Source: Escallonia rubra
Taxonomy: Eukaryota > Streptophyta > Magnoliopsida > Escalloniales > Escalloniaceae
NCBI GenBank assembly: GCA_033065855.1
Contig: JAVXUO010001315.1
Span: 149,249 to 213,248 of the forward strand
Direction: 5' to 3'
DNA: 64,000 nucleotides
The notes below the pieces were generated by a model, which saw only the letters and a program-made list of their open reading frames with translations, was not told the DNA's origin and ran no database searches. Made by a program: the position numbers and the translations under genes. This document shows, one piece after another, positions 45,660 to 57,459 of this stretch (the stretch's first letter is position 1; every line of letters begins with the position of its first letter).

Positions 45660-47526
45660 ATATTCTATTGGGAACTTCATCTTGAGATGGTAAGTCGATA
45701 CGACAGCTTATAATTGATTAAGTGATGGTCGTCCAATTATGGCATTGTATGCAGAAGGTACCCTCATCACCACAAAATCAAGCATCAAGTTTGCTTGTGT
45801 CGGGGGTGTACTTATCGCAACTGGGAGTGTGATAACACCTTCGACTGTGACTGGATGGTTAGAAAATCCATATAATGGTGTGTCCATCTTCCGAAGACGA
45901 ACCGTAGGGATGGTCATTTTCTTGAATGCCTCATAAAACAAAACTTCGATTGAACTCCCATTATCGACGAGTACACGTTTCACATCAAAATTCCCAGCCT
46001 TGATGGTGATGACTAGTGGATCATTGTGAGGAAGCTTCACATCTTTTAGGTCTTCGTCAGAAAAAGAGATGATAAATAAGGATACAGTCTTCTGTTTCTT
46101 GCTTGGGGTTTGGCTCGTTATGCACACTTCCCTGGCATACGTTTTTCGAGCTTGTCCTGATGAGCCTCCTGCGGCTAATCCCCCAGAGATAGTGTTTATT
46201 GTCCCTGCATTTTTCTCCATTTATTCTCTTTCTTCAATGGCAATGGGATGTCTGTTGTCGCCCTTCCTTCTGTCCTACAAACTTTCCCAACTGGCCACGT
46301 TTAATGAGAGCTTTTATTGCTCGCTTGAGTGATCCGCAATCATTAGTTGTATGGCCATGGTCGTTGTGAATGTGGCACCACAAGTCTTTGTTCCTTTTGT
46401 TCGCCTGAGATCTCATCTTTTCTGGCCATTTGAGAGCTTTATTGTCCTCGATTTCGTGTAGTATCTGTGATGGTCTGGCATTGAGAGGGGTCAAATTTTA
46501 CAGGGCAAATGGGTCTTTGGGACGCCGTTCATCATGTTTGGAACGTTTCATTTTCTTTCCTTCTTAGAGAGTCAACTCCCGTGACCATTTCTTTTGTTCT
46601 TCTTTGTGTTCTCCACGTCGTCCTTTGTGGGTCTCTAGGTATTCTTCAGCTTTGATATACTTGTTAGCCTTCTCAAGAAGGGCTTTCATATTACCTGGAG
46701 GGCTCTTGTTGACGGAGAATGCAAACTTAGAAGTGGGTCGGAGTTCTCGAACGAATGTTATATACTTCACATATTTGTCCAAATTATCGACTTCCAAAGT
46801 GGCCGCATTGAATCGTCCGAGATAACAAGCCAAAGACTCATTCTTCTCTTGCACTATGTTAAGCAGGCTTGCCGAGTTCTTCCTTCGAGAGTGACTGCTT
46901 ACAAAGTGTTTTTGAAAGAGATTGGTCAGTTGGGCGAATGAGTGTATTGACTTTGGTTGTAGAGATTTAAACCATGCATGTGCAGCCTTTCGTAAAGTGG
47001 TAGGGAAGGCTCTGCATATGACAACGTCGGATACCTGAAGGAGCAACATGTTTGTTTTGAATTGATAAAGATGTTCTCCCAGATCTCCAGTACCATCATA
47101 GGTGTCGCACTGAGGCATTCAAAAGTTGGGAGGTAATTTGGCTTTCTCGATTGCCTTAGATAATGGATATCCAGATTCTTCCTTCGGGGGATATTGTTCT
47201 CGAGAATGGTACCTGGGGACAACCTTCCAAGAGTCTCATTCTCGGGAACGGTACTCAGGCGTCCTTTCTCTATAGATTCATCTTCGAGGGTTGTTAGACC
47301 TGGCAACCTTTTCAGGAAAGGAATTGGTACTGCCTTCGACTGACGGATCGTGGCGGTAGAAGGGTCCACTTCTTGATGTATGCTCTCCACTCTTCTTCTT
47401 GGGATCATATGTCGGATTAGCTTGTGGTTTGTATTTGTGACCATAACTTGACCTGGAAGTGAGACGAAGATGAAGGTCGTTTGGGTCCAGGTGAGAATAC
47501 TGGGTGGATGGAGGTACCACTGCCAT
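45660..47526 (-). pseudogene. Gag-protease of retrotransposon 2
   Basis: Gag domain at 46564-47118 (CDTYDGTGDLGEHLYQFKTN, FPTTLRKAAHAWFKSLQ, LFQKHFVSS). Zinc-knuckle-like CHIHNDHGHTTNDC at 46234-46494. Retropepsin at 45708-46220 with RVLVDNGSSIEVLFYEAF and SAYNAIIGRPSLNQL, followed by a stop. It is clearly homologous, block for block, to the gag-protease of retrotransposon 1. Frame changes near 46230, 46500 and 47118 and a weak N-terminal part (47118-47526) show decay. Confidence 0.8.
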
Positions 47527-47880
47527 GTCGAGTTTCTGTTAGAGAGTGTTCACGACATTTTTTAATTCTTGAATTTCTCTCGTAAGGTCAGCATGGGGTG
47601 TTTTGAATAGCTGACGGTTTATACGATGACGAAGGTCACCGTTCTTCAGAGTGGATGTCGAAGATTGGTTTCTCCGAGATCGGCTTTTTGATTCCGGAGT
47701 AACAGATGTTAGATTAACATAAACATCTTCTGTAGAACCGACACAACATCACGAAGGTGTCGAGCTTTGTCATGAGAATGACCGAGTCGACGAGGGTTGT
47801 TGGTTCCTATGTGACAATTTTGAGAACGACTCCGTGAAGAGTCGCTGGAAAAAGAATGATTGACCATGTTCCCTATCGTG
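47527..47880 (-). other. Leader/gag N-terminal remnant of retrotransposon 2
   Basis: Matches 17950-18350 of retrotransposon 1 in order but has no lasting open frame. Confidence 0.45.
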
Positions 47881-47900
47881 GTCCCATGGATGGCGCCAAT
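47881..47900 (-). other. Primer binding site of retrotransposon 2
   Basis: The minus strand reads TTGGCGCCATCCATGGGAC two bases from the 5' LTR. Confidence 0.65.
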
Positions 47901-47901
47901 A

Positions 47902-48376
47902 TGTTGCAGCTAAAAACTAGATTGGGAACCACACCAGAAAATAGGCCTGCAAAAGAGAACACGGGGTGACCGCCGGGTGGGGTTCCAGCCGAGGAACGCT
48001 TCAATGCTTAAGTCAAAGAGAGCTAACAATGTAGAACTTTGAAAATCAATAGAACACAATGTATATGTGTGTGAAGTTGTCCATACCTGGGGGGTTAGAC
48101 CCCTTTATATAGTAGTAGGAAGAAGAGCCCTGGTAGGACTGGGTTGTGAACAAATCTAATCAGGATTGTCATGGGATCCTAGAGGATCACATGTCTATCT
48201 CTAATGATAGAGTTATAGCCCTTTTAGGATTCTGTTTGATGATCAATATGGCAAGTGCCAAATCAACAGTATCCTAGTGGAAGACTACGTATCATAACTG
48301 TCACGTGTCATAACGGCCACAATTCATGACTGCAACGTGTCACCTACATATTGGATACGTATTTTTAGCTACATCA
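47902..48376 (-). repeat. 5' LTR of retrotransposon 2
   Basis: 475 bp, TGTTGCAGC...AGCTACATCA on plus, paired with 31120-31594. A TATA-type stretch lies near 48111 (CCCTTTATATAGTAG on plus). Confidence 0.9.
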
Positions 48377-48489
48377 GTTCGTAATTATAAAAAAGTTTTG
48401 GGGCCATTTTGTAATTCTAGAAAGCTGGTTATATTAGCGGCAGCCATGTGTTAGAATTTGATAAAGAATTCCATGTTATTTATCCACCT

Positions 48490-50960
48490 CCTACTTGGGG
48501 GTGACTTATCAAAAAAGAGAGAAAGAGAATTATAGAATTATAGACAGAACGGTAGGGGGAATAAATAGAATTAGAGAAAAAAAGAAAGGAGAAGGAAAAA
48601 AAACAGGAAGAAGAAATAGGGAGCTCAGCAGAAAACGTGGGAGGAAGAGACGTGGAGAGAGAGAGAGAGAGATTGGAAGCAATTTCTGAAAGGTAATTTC
48701 TTTTTATTGTGTGTGTGCGTGTGTGCACGCCCGCGCGCGTGTGTGTGCGTGTGTACCGTGGGTGTGGGTGTTTGCACTGTGTGTAGCTCGTGTATGTGTC
48801 TGTTATAGGAATTACAGCGTGTGTGTTTATATGTGTTTGTGCATGAGTAAGTGTTTTAGTGTGCGTATACCATGTATTTGTGTGGGTATTAATGCGTGTG
48901 AAGTAGGTGTGTGTGTGTGTGTGTGTGTGTGTTAGACAGTAGGTAAGAAAAGGTGTTTGTGTTTCAGGGTTAAAGAGTGTGTGCGTTGATTTGTATAAAT
49001 AGGAATAGTAAGTGTAGTTGTCACTATAGATGGTTAGGTTTAAGATGTCCCAAACTCCATTTATTGAAATAGTTTCTACTTAGATTTTGGCCATGTGCAA
49101 AAAGGAGACCCCGGTTATTCTTACGAGATATACACTATGGAAGTTTTTAGGATTTTCAGTGTCCGCGAAGGATGCCAAATAATTTTATATGTAAAAGGGG
49201 TTCTCGATTTATTAAATATATTAAATCAGGTTAATTTTATCTGAAAATTGTAGGGGGGGACTTTTATGTTAGTGAGACACTTCGGTGTCTAAAGTTTCTT
49301 GGCATTTCAGTGTCGATTACTATTTTTAGTGATGTTCATTTAGCGCCCATTTAAATATCGGGTAAAGATTTTTTAGCATAGAATCCCCGAAAGATTTTTT
49401 AATCTGAAAAACTAGTTTAGTTTGCTTATAAAGAAGTTTTGAACTGTTTTTGGAACTTTACTGGTGCGATGGCCGTTAGGAGTTATTTTGGTGATTTTAC
49501 ATAAGTTAGGGGATGTTTTGGTAATCTTCCACAACCGGTGACAATTTAGTTGACATGCATATTTAAGCTTAGAGAATGCTAGAAATTAAGAGATGGTGTC
49601 TATACACTTCCAGAACTGAGATATTCGTGGTATAAGTGCACGTTCGGAGGCTAGGGAAAAATTCTAATGTTGGGTTAAGATAGCTAACCGCAGCAAGATG
49701 TTATCTATCTAATAAGTGGGAAGGGTAGAAATCGAGATATTTTCTTGGGCTATAACTTAATGATACGCTACAGGATCTAATTTATCGCCAATTCATCTAT
49801 TCAGATTCTGTAGAAGGCGACTGAGGTCAGACTAAAAGGAAAACTTCCGGATTCAGTTAGCGGTTCGTGTAAGTGACATGTCTGATTCAACTACTATTTC
49901 TATAAAGCGTAAAAGTTATCTACTTTTGAAGAGTATTGTTTATCAGCACTGAACTGTTTTAACTATGTTTATCTGTTTTGCCTTGGAGAAAGGAATTTTG
50001 CCAAAAAGTCTGTAGCGACATTGTTTTTTGTTAAAACCGGACCAGCTTGCAAATGATAATTTGTTAGAAGTTATAATGGATTTCAGATTTGAAATGCTTG
50101 GTGCAAGTGAGATGTTTTGTTGTGGACTTTATTGTGAATATGAAATGTTTCGGAAAACTATCAAAAAGTTATGAGATGGTTTGACCATCAGTGATTCAAG
50201 GATTTTATTTGTAATAGATGAAAATGTGGTTTTTGCTTACTCAATTGATGTGCCTCATATCTAACAGGAAAAGTTAGATTTCGGGTTCTTGTTAACTGGA
50301 CAAATGTTGACGTACGTAGCACTGTTGCTTGTGGTCACCCCTACTTCCACAATGATTATTATCCAATGTGGGATTCCGGTCCAAGTCAGTGGGACCAAAC
50401 GCGGATCGCAACATATCGTTTGAGTTGGTTTTGGGTTGGAATAGTCTTGTGGTGACGTTTTATGCTAAATAATTTTTATGCCCTCAGATTTGTTCCTTTT
50501 ACTCTAGTACGTTTTACAAAATGATGTCTTACAGTAATGATTATTTACTCCCATATTTTATCTCGTAAAGTTGTTTAATTATAAAATGAGTTATCATTTT
50601 TGACATGTTACGGTCCACTCAGTTGAAAACTGGTTACTTACTGAGCACGTGGAAGCTCATTAGATCTCATGTTGAAAAGTAAAACAATGATGACGAGTGT
50701 GGGATTTGAATTTAGAGTGAAACTCCAAAGACTGTACTAGATGACTTTGAGTCATACCCTGGGTGTTACCATAAGAAGGATTGTAATGCATTTGGATATA
50801 CATTTTTATATGAAGTGGTAGTTTTAAGTTTTCGTTGTAGTTGTATCGGTTTAAGCTAGTAAAGCCTGTCGCAGCCCTTGGCGAGAGTCCAATGGCATGC
50901 GGCCGGTCACATATCTAACTCACAGACCCAGTTATGGGTTCGAGTCGTTACAATGTGTGT
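48490..50960 (+). repeat. Long LTR-like or leader-like sequence inside the Pack-MULE
   Basis: Begins with a purine-rich tract (48510-48690), then a TG-rich tract with GCGCGCG (48700-48930), then AT-rich sequence. It ends near 50960 with CTCACAGACCCAGTTATGGGTTCGAGTCGTTACA style sequence, which looks like a gypsy-type LTR end. A piece of the same family lies inverted in CACTA 1. No gene or second copy in direct orientation was found, so it may be a solo LTR; the 5' border is uncertain. Confidence 0.4.
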
Positions 50961-50989
50961 TGGTGAGTGACTAAGGAGGATTGGGGGGA

Positions 50990-51110
50990 TCACCATGTGT
51001 GGGTGGGTTTGTGTTTATGTGTGTACGCGCGCGCGCGTGTGTGTGTGTGAGAGAGAGAGAGAGAAAGAAAGAAAATCCAACATAATTTTCTTCCATATGT
51101 TTGTTACCCA
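50990..51110. repeat. GT/GC/GA microsatellite cluster
   Basis: GTGTGTACGCGCGCGCGCGT, then GT, then GA steps, within the right inverted repeat of the Pack-MULE. Confidence 0.8.
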
Positions 51111-51589
51111 AATTGCCCCTCAAGGTGGACGACCATCATCCTTTTTTTTAAACAGATAAATAATTTTGGATCTAATTGAAACCAATCCTCAACCCTAAGT
51201 GTTATGAGTTTAAATTGAAGCTTCAAGCTCTTAGGTGAGATACCAATGAAACCTCAGCGAGTTTGGTGCAATTTACCCTTGAATTTATAACTATAAGCTT
51301 TCTTGAATGGCTTTTTACGTCGTCTAATATGTCCTTTCACTTTTTCAGTGGTTCGTAATTTCTAAGTTTATGGTTTTGGTACGGCACATAATGCCCTTTG
51401 ATGCCAAGGAAAGTGGGTTCGCAGTCGACGTAGAGGTGTCACAAGAAATGCAGTTCGAGTCAGATGCTAAGTATGCTGATGTGGGGCACAGTAAGGATAG
51501 AGCAAGGGCAGAGACCAAGGGCTTCTCAGAGAAAGCCTGAGGATGGCAGTACTGGGAGGGCGATGGCATAGTATGAATACACAACGACA

Positions 51590-52100
51590 GTCACAGTCCG
51601 ATGCTTAGGTCCATAGTCAAAGTCATGTATGTTTCTCTCTCTAGAATTCTATAGCAAGAAAGTGAATGTGAGAATGAATTCTGAAAATGGGAAGTCCTGA
51701 AAATGAATTCTCAAGGCCCCTATTTATAGAGGTTGAGATGATGATGTCATCAACCGACACGTGGCACTCTCCGGAAGTGACACATCACCGAGGGGTCCAC
51801 AGGTGTCGGTGCTCCACGGACTGTTGAATCGCATATTCACCCGGACTGTCCCGCAGTGCGTCGCTCTGTCTGTCTTGAAAGATTGGCCCACATAGCACTA
51901 GTATGGCCAAAGAGCCACCAGTCCAAAACCCTTATAGAATCCCACTGAGCATCGAGAGATGTCGAGGACCTGGTAGCAGTGGGGAAGACCCGATGCCCAA
52001 CTGCCAGGCAGACTAGGCGAGATGCCGTTCAGATACCTGCTCCCATCTCGGAGTGACCCGTGGGTGATAGTCCATCTGGGTGCCAGTGAAAGCCCCCAGT
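51590..52100 (-). mobile_element. LTR-like fragment in minus orientation
   Basis: The minus strand has CCTCTATAAATAGGGGCCTTG (about 51710-51735), a strong TATA box, and GC-rich sequence downstream. Followed by the tandem cassette at 52.1 kb. Neither a partner LTR nor TG/CA borders were established. Confidence 0.35.
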
Positions 52101-53450
52101 GCTGAAGAATGTAGGCTAGTCACGCAGACACCCTAGTGGAGATAGTATCCCGGAGGAGTCGGCTATCCCGCGGGTGAGTCCTTGTGTCAGAGCACTCGAA
52201 AAGTGCCAAGGTAGTGTTCCGGGGGAGTCGCCTACCTGACGGGCCGAGGTAGTGTCCGGAAGGAGTCGGCTGCCCGACTAGCCGAGGCAACATCCTAAAT
52301 GAGTCGTCTACCTGGCGGAAGGGGAGTTAGAGCTTCCTGGCGGAGATAATGTCTCAGAGGAGTCGTCTATCCCCGCGGGTGAGTCCTTGTGCTGGAGCAC
52401 TCAGAGCGCTACAAGGTAGTGTCCCGGAGGAGTTGCCTACCCGATGAGTGGGGATAGCATCTCGGAGGATCTACCTGGCGGAAGGGGAGTCTTCACGCAT
52501 GAGCACTTGGAGCTCCATGGCGAAGATAGTGTCCCGAAGGAGTTGCATATCACCGCGAGTCCTTATGCCGGAACACTCGGAGCGTGCCAAGGTAGTGTCC
52601 CGGAAGAGTCGCCTAACCGACGGGCTAAAGTAGCATCCTCGAGGAGACGTCTACTTGGCGGAATAGGAGTCTTCATGCCGGAACACTTAGAGCTACCCCT
52701 GGTGGAGATAGTGTCCCGGAGGAGCCATTTATCCCCTCGGGTGAGTCCTTGTGCCGGAGCTCTCGGAGCGCGCAATGTAGTGTCCCGCAGAAATAGCCTA
52801 CCAACGGGTCACGGTAGCATCCCGGAGGAGCCATCTACCTGGCGGAAAGGGAGTGAGTCTTCATGCCGGAGCACTTAGAGCTCCCTGGTGGAGATAGTGT
52901 CCCGGAGGAATTGCTTATCCCCACGGAATGCTGCACATTCCAGGAAGTGGGTCGAAGCATGCTCCACGACTAAGACAAGGTGTGCATGGTATGGTGAAAG
53001 AATGGACCAACGCGAGGGCGTGGTAGTGTGATAGAGTGTCGGGGCGCGACTGTAAAACCGGTACGGCGCATGGGCGCAACAGAATGTGTGCAGTGCCTGC
53101 GGCACGATAGTGTGACAGAGAGCCATGAGACACGATTGTATCAGCGGCACGGTGCATGAACGCGACAGAATGTGTGGGGTGCCAAGGGCCAGTGATGCGA
53201 GAATGGCGCATGGGCGCGGCGACGGGTGTAGCGGAGGTGGCGCTCAGGCGCGGACGACGGCGGTCGCAGAGTCGGCGCGAAGGTGCTGGCAATGGGTGTC
53301 GTGGAATTGATACGCGGATGCGGCGGTCCAAATGTGTGCAGCCGTCCAACCAGGGTCGGTCGATCGAGGCAGCCTACCAAGCGGGGCCAGTTGACTGAGG
53401 CAGGCCGACCGATGCAGCCGGCAGACCAGGGTCATCAGACGGGATAACAT
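52100..53450. repeat. GTGTCCCGGAGGAGTCG tandem cassette and GC-rich non-coding sequence
   Basis: Higher-order units of about 140 bp: GGAGATAGTGTCCCGGAGGA, TCGCCTACCCGACGGGC and CGGAGCACTTGGAGCTCCCTGG, about six copies to 52920. Then GAAGCATGCTCCACGACTAAG and a GC-rich stretch with short repeats (AGCGGCACGGTGCATGAACG). The same order in shorter form lies at 24.87-25.2 kb. Long frames here arise from base composition. Confidence 0.65.
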
Positions 53451-53608
53451 AAGTCCGAGTGTGCATAGCCAAGATGGGATAGCAACACCCTTATATTGTT
53501 AGTTCTTGTTACGTACCCCCACAAAAAGGAAGTCATATCCAGTACCAGCTATTTGCCTACCCGGATTATGTACCTTCCCATTAGATGGAAATGAGAGAAG
53601 GGGGAGAG

Positions 53609-53632
53609 AGAGAGAGAGAGAGAGAGAGATTT
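53609..53632. repeat. (GA)n microsatellite 3' of PSY
   Basis: An AG run about 110 bp beyond the PSY stop codon, probably in or just past the 3' untranslated region. Confidence 0.85.
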
Positions 53633-53741
53633 TCATTAATCAATGTGGAAACTACATCTTTAAACTTTCGATACTAACTAAATTTACAGTCTTGCAACAT
53701 GTTACATTGACAAATTCTTTTGTAAGCCAAAAGTTTCTAAT

Positions 53742-56700
53742 TTATCTTCCTGTCAAACTAGAAGAAGGGGCCATAAGCGCTCTTCCATAGGCCACAGGTA
53801 GAGAGACCAATTTCTTTGCTTTCCCAACGTAAGCCCGCTTGGTAAAGTTGTTATAATCATTGGCTTCAATCACGTCCAGGATCTGCCTATATAACAATAA
53901 TGATGCCCACACAGGCCATCTACTAGCCACGCTCAACTCTGCAACACCCTTCTCAGCTTCATCAAAGAACATCCTCGCTCGTTCTATTTGTACTTTCATG
54001 AAACTCCTCCACTTGTCGGTAACCTTCCCTCTAGAGATATCGTCAGCTGATAAACCGGCAAGCTCAAGCTCGTCTAGTGGAAGATATATCCTTCCCCTCC
54101 TAGCACTAGTCAAGTCAAGCAAAGATGTAAGTTCCTCACTAAAAGAAACTTTAGCTTATGGGGTGATTAAGACGCAGAAGTGCAAAATCAAATGTTATTT
54201 TTAAGTGTTTCAAGTCAACGAATTCATCATAGATCATAACTAGCACATGCACTCTTCTTGAAACAGGCAATTCCATCATCAAAACCAATAACTAGCATGG
54301 CAGAAAATGAGGTCAAGTATTGGTGATATATATGAACATTAAGCGGTATGATTCTCAAGTCTTCACTGCTGTAAACTACTGGTAGGAGTTGCTCACAAGG
54401 CTTAAAGTCATGGAAGAAAAGGAAAAGGTTGTCAAATACCATTCAATGCCGATCAATGAAAGTGATATCAGAAGATGTAGGGATCCGGCTAGAAAATAGT
54501 AGTCTCACTACATCAGTACTGGGTCTATATATGCTTCGTGAGAAAGTATTTTATGGTAGTAATGTTATGGCTTGTCACCAACTCTCATTGGATAAAACAG
54601 TTGCTGGGCCAGTGTTTTACGATCCAACTACTGTTTCATCCCGGTGAAACTGTAAGGTGGTAACATGTACCATTATGCTCTGTTAGAGCGAATGCTCTCT
54701 CCTGGGGCTAAATCCAATAAATTCGGTCAAGGATGGGCAAATACTTTGAGAAATTATCCGAAATTCGCAGGAAGCATGTTTTGTCGAAATCGATCTGTTT
54801 TTCCAGTTTCAGCATTCTATATCTATACCGTTTAGGTTTTTGAGCAGTTTAGGAACCTTACTCTTCGCCGACATCTCTTAGTATGTTTGTAAGCTGATTA
54901 GCAATCCCAAGAGCTAAAGCTGCATTGTAAACGCTCTCGGTTGAGGCCTTGGACTCTGGTGCAATCCCCATAACAGGAACGCTCATTAGTCCTACTGTCC
55001 CCGCAACATAATAGCAGTAGAGGTAAAGCTCGTCGAAGGTCTGGTATCTCGACTTTTTCAAGTCCAACCTCATTCCTTCTATCATGTCCCTGAATGGCTG
55101 CCCAAACACAAATTCTTATATTAAAAGCATTGTCATTGTTGCAGGCCAGAAAAATAAAAATGTACTATAATACTTCGGACATTACGTAAACATAGAAGTT
55201 TATGCATAAATTAAATTGAATAAAAGGGGTGGGTAGTCATGTTTGATCTCAAATGGTGGTACCTGTATGTCAACAGGGTATTTGTTGACGGTATCAGAGA
55301 GAGCAGCATCATACATATCATAGGGGCGGCCTTCAAAGAGGTCACTTAGCCTTTTCTCCCATCTGTCCAAAGCCTTGGGTGTGATATGCGAGGCATTAGG
55401 TCCATCGACCAGTTCATCAGTCCTTCTGCACCACACTGCGTAAATCAAAAACCTTGTTGCGTTCATTCTCAGAGATCTTTTGAAACCGAGCATGCTATAA
55501 TGCAGAACTCCAACAATGGGAATTACAATAATAGATGACCCGCTGAAGAAGGTCTATATGAACTTACAACTACTAAGCACTTACAGCATTGACACATTTC
55601 CACGTTATAATTCTGCTTTGAAATAGATGCTTTTTTACGGAAAAAAGTTCTGTTGGATTGGGGGTTGTGGGATATTTGTAATAGCTTGGGTAAATTTGCC
55701 TTGATCACCAAACTGAAAATAGAAAATCCGAAGATCAAATGAAAAGTGCAAAGCCTTTCACCAGTTTTTATCAAGTGGCAGTCCGCATGAAGTAGACCGC
55801 TTAATTTTGTCTGCTATGTCTGCTTGCCCCCTCCCCCTACTCACAAGTCTCAATCACAGGCACTAAGGATAGATTAATTCAAAAACACTTTAATTTGGAA
55901 CAAGCAAACTAAACTGCAGGTTGAAGTAGAGGGTTTGGAAGGGAAGGCCTTCAGAGCTAAATTGAAAGAAAAGACAGATCAGATCAAGTGAAACTAAACA
56001 TACCATATATTGCCCATACAGCTCTTCGTCGCTCTGGAGTCATCAGTAAGGTTCCTGAAAATAAGAAGAGAAAAGTTTATTCTCTAGGAATTGATTAATG
56101 TGAGCTCTAGGCGGGGTAAACCCAAATCTTTGGTTGTCACGTTACCAACAAGACAAAAATACAAGTAATAATGACCAAAACAGGATCTCAACCATATTTG
56201 CTTTCTCTCTATTCCATAACATGAACTCTCAACTGAATTGAAGATCAGACTAATTGTGCTTCCTCTAAGGTGATTAAAACCTGTATACATACACGCCTCC
56301 CTATGTTTCTAAAAATGTTTGTCCATGTTTTGCATTGCAAACTGTTGCGTACTCTTTCCTAATCTTGAAAATGCCCATACTTGTTACTATTGTGGGTGGT
56401 CGCTTTTAACAACAGTCAAACTCCCTTCACAATCAATCTCCGGAGGTGAACCAGGGCCTTCGTTAAGCAATTAATTGAGTTAGTGTTTCGCGAATGTTGT
56501 CACGGTCATTTATTGAGTTTGAAAAAAGTTCATTGGCTTTTCATAAGAGGAAAAAAAAGATACACTAGCAAGTGCACTCATATTTTGGATCCAGAGATTG
56601 AGAATCATGTCCTTATAACCAAAGCAAGAAAGTGGATGATTGTTCCACGTGACAGCAATAGTTGTATATTGTACGTCGTGACAACATTCTTTTGGCGTTA

Positions 56701-57137
56701 CATTTTGGTCGAATGACCAGTATCAATGGAGAGATGTTAACAAAAATGGCCATTGACACCAGGGAGAAAATGGAAGAGAGGGAGAGAGTAGTACCCAAAT
56801 AGAAGGTCTTGGCGTACTCAGCACAGACCTCACCACATCTATCATAAGCTTCACTCAACAGGTCCCAACTCCTCTCAGCCGGCTTCACATCAAGAGCCAA
56901 CTCTGGTCTCCTCTGTTCTCTTACCAGAGCTGCTTGCTTCAGCACCACTTCGTACACTCTCTCTTCAGACGATCTCGACGGGCTGGCCACCGCCGCCGAA
57001 GCAGCCGACACCCCGTGGGTTGAGAACTTCACCCTAGCAGTGCGCAGCTTGGACCTTCCTCCCCTCGCATTCCCGGCAATGAAACTAATCAGAGGAGAAG
57101 TCACATTCTCTTTGGCGTGGTAGACAACACAAGACAT
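53742..57137 (-). CDS. PSY: Phytoene synthase, five coding exons, 388 residues
   Basis: Condenses two geranylgeranyl diphosphates to phytoene in plastids, the committed carotenoid step. Exons on minus: 56795-57137, 56004-56054 (51 bp), 55263-55435 (173 bp), 54862-55097 (236 bp) and 53742-54105. All introns are GT-AG and the sum (1167 bp) is in frame. The start is the ATG at 57137 ([12 protein letters not shown]...); the codons upstream in frame begin with TTG, not ATG. Residues 1 to about 75 are Ser/Ala/Arg-rich, fitting a transit peptide. Then [40 protein letters not shown] (first DxxxD), [20 protein letters not shown], and [11 protein letters not shown] (second DxxxD, across the last intron). 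The sequence ends SSSLTGR. The length is close to family members. All motifs are intact and no internal stop is seen. ASRWP and VWASLL, often in separate exons in this family, are continuous here. Confidence 0.97.
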
Positions 57138-57159
57138 CTCAACGACAAGAGATGGCAAG

Positions 57160-57355
57160 TTTAACCACTAAAAAATCACTCCTCTGCGGCTAGTTATGGG
57201 GGTGTTCTTGAAGGTTTTATTGGACAGTTTCTGCTTCGGAGATTTATGGAAGAGAAAGGTGCGGTTGAGGGGATGATTCCAAAGCTCAAAGATACCTATG
57301 CCAAGTTTATGAAGGGCTTTGGAATATGCTAAGGCCTTCGTTCCTCTTATCTGAC
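57160..57355 (-). promoter_or_regulatory. Probable PSY 5' untranslated region
   Basis: Lies between the TATA-like box and the ATG at 57137. No upstream ATG is seen in this stretch, so translation should begin at 57137. Confidence 0.45.
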
Positions 57356-57381
57356 AGAGGGGCAATGTGGGTGGTGAGCAT

Positions 57382-57389
57382 CTTATAAG
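57382..57389 (-). promoter_or_regulatory. TATA-like box of PSY
   Basis: The minus strand reads GCTTATAAGATG about 245 bp upstream of the ATG. Start of transcription would fall near 57355 (inference). Confidence 0.45.
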
Positions 57390-57453
57390 CAACACACGCT
57401 GCTGATCAGGTGAGGTGAGTGAACAGTGGTCGTCCAACCAAACAATTTAGTGT

Positions 57454-57459
57454 CACGTG
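57454..57459. promoter_or_regulatory. G-box upstream of PSY
   Basis: CACGTG in TGTCACGTGCC, about 320 bp from the PSY start codon. In Arabidopsis, light-signalling factors of the PIF and HY5 type act on PSY through G-boxes; use of this site is inferred. Confidence 0.5.

Larger units (their letters stand above)
31120..48376 (-). mobile_element. LTR retrotransposon 2: Tat-like Ty3/gypsy, interrupted by a CACTA element
   Basis: Two 475-bp LTRs (31120-31594 and 47902-48376) are flanked by GTTTG and GTTCG (4 of 5). The minus strand carries leader, gag, retropepsin, RT, RNase H, a second RNase H-like region and integrase (47526 down to 42311). A plus-strand extra gene (39553-41572) and a minisatellite lie between pol and the 3' LTR. 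The CACTA element at 31819-38503 interrupts the minisatellite. Without it the element is about 10.6 kb. Stops and frameshifts in every gene mean it is inactive. Confidence 0.9.
29607..51278. mobile_element. Pack-MULE, interrupted by a hAT MITE and a 17 kb LTR retrotransposon
   Basis: The left end (29607) GGGTAAATTGCACTAAACT pairs with the reverse complement of the right end (51278) GGGTAAATTGCACCAAACT. The inverted similarity continues for about 280 bp once the hAT MITE is removed: CTCACCTAAGA, TTGAGGATTGGTTTCAATTA, then CCAAAATTATTT and GTAACAAACAT. Flanks are TTGAATATA and TTGAATTTA (8 of 9). Original interior that remains: 30480-31119 on the left, with a captured gene piece, and material after 48377 on the right. 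No MULE transposase is present, so it was mobilised in trans. Confidence 0.8.

Noticed and set aside
48711..48935. A Cys/Val-rich open frame
   Set aside because: Encoded by the TG/GCGC-rich tract; low complexity.
53125..53450. Overlapping GC-rich frames on both strands
   Set aside because: Open because of high GC and short repeats next to the tandem cassette; no domain.
57138..57158. A longer PSY N-terminus starting seven codons upstream
   Set aside because: The upstream codon is TTG; the first ATG in frame is at 57137.
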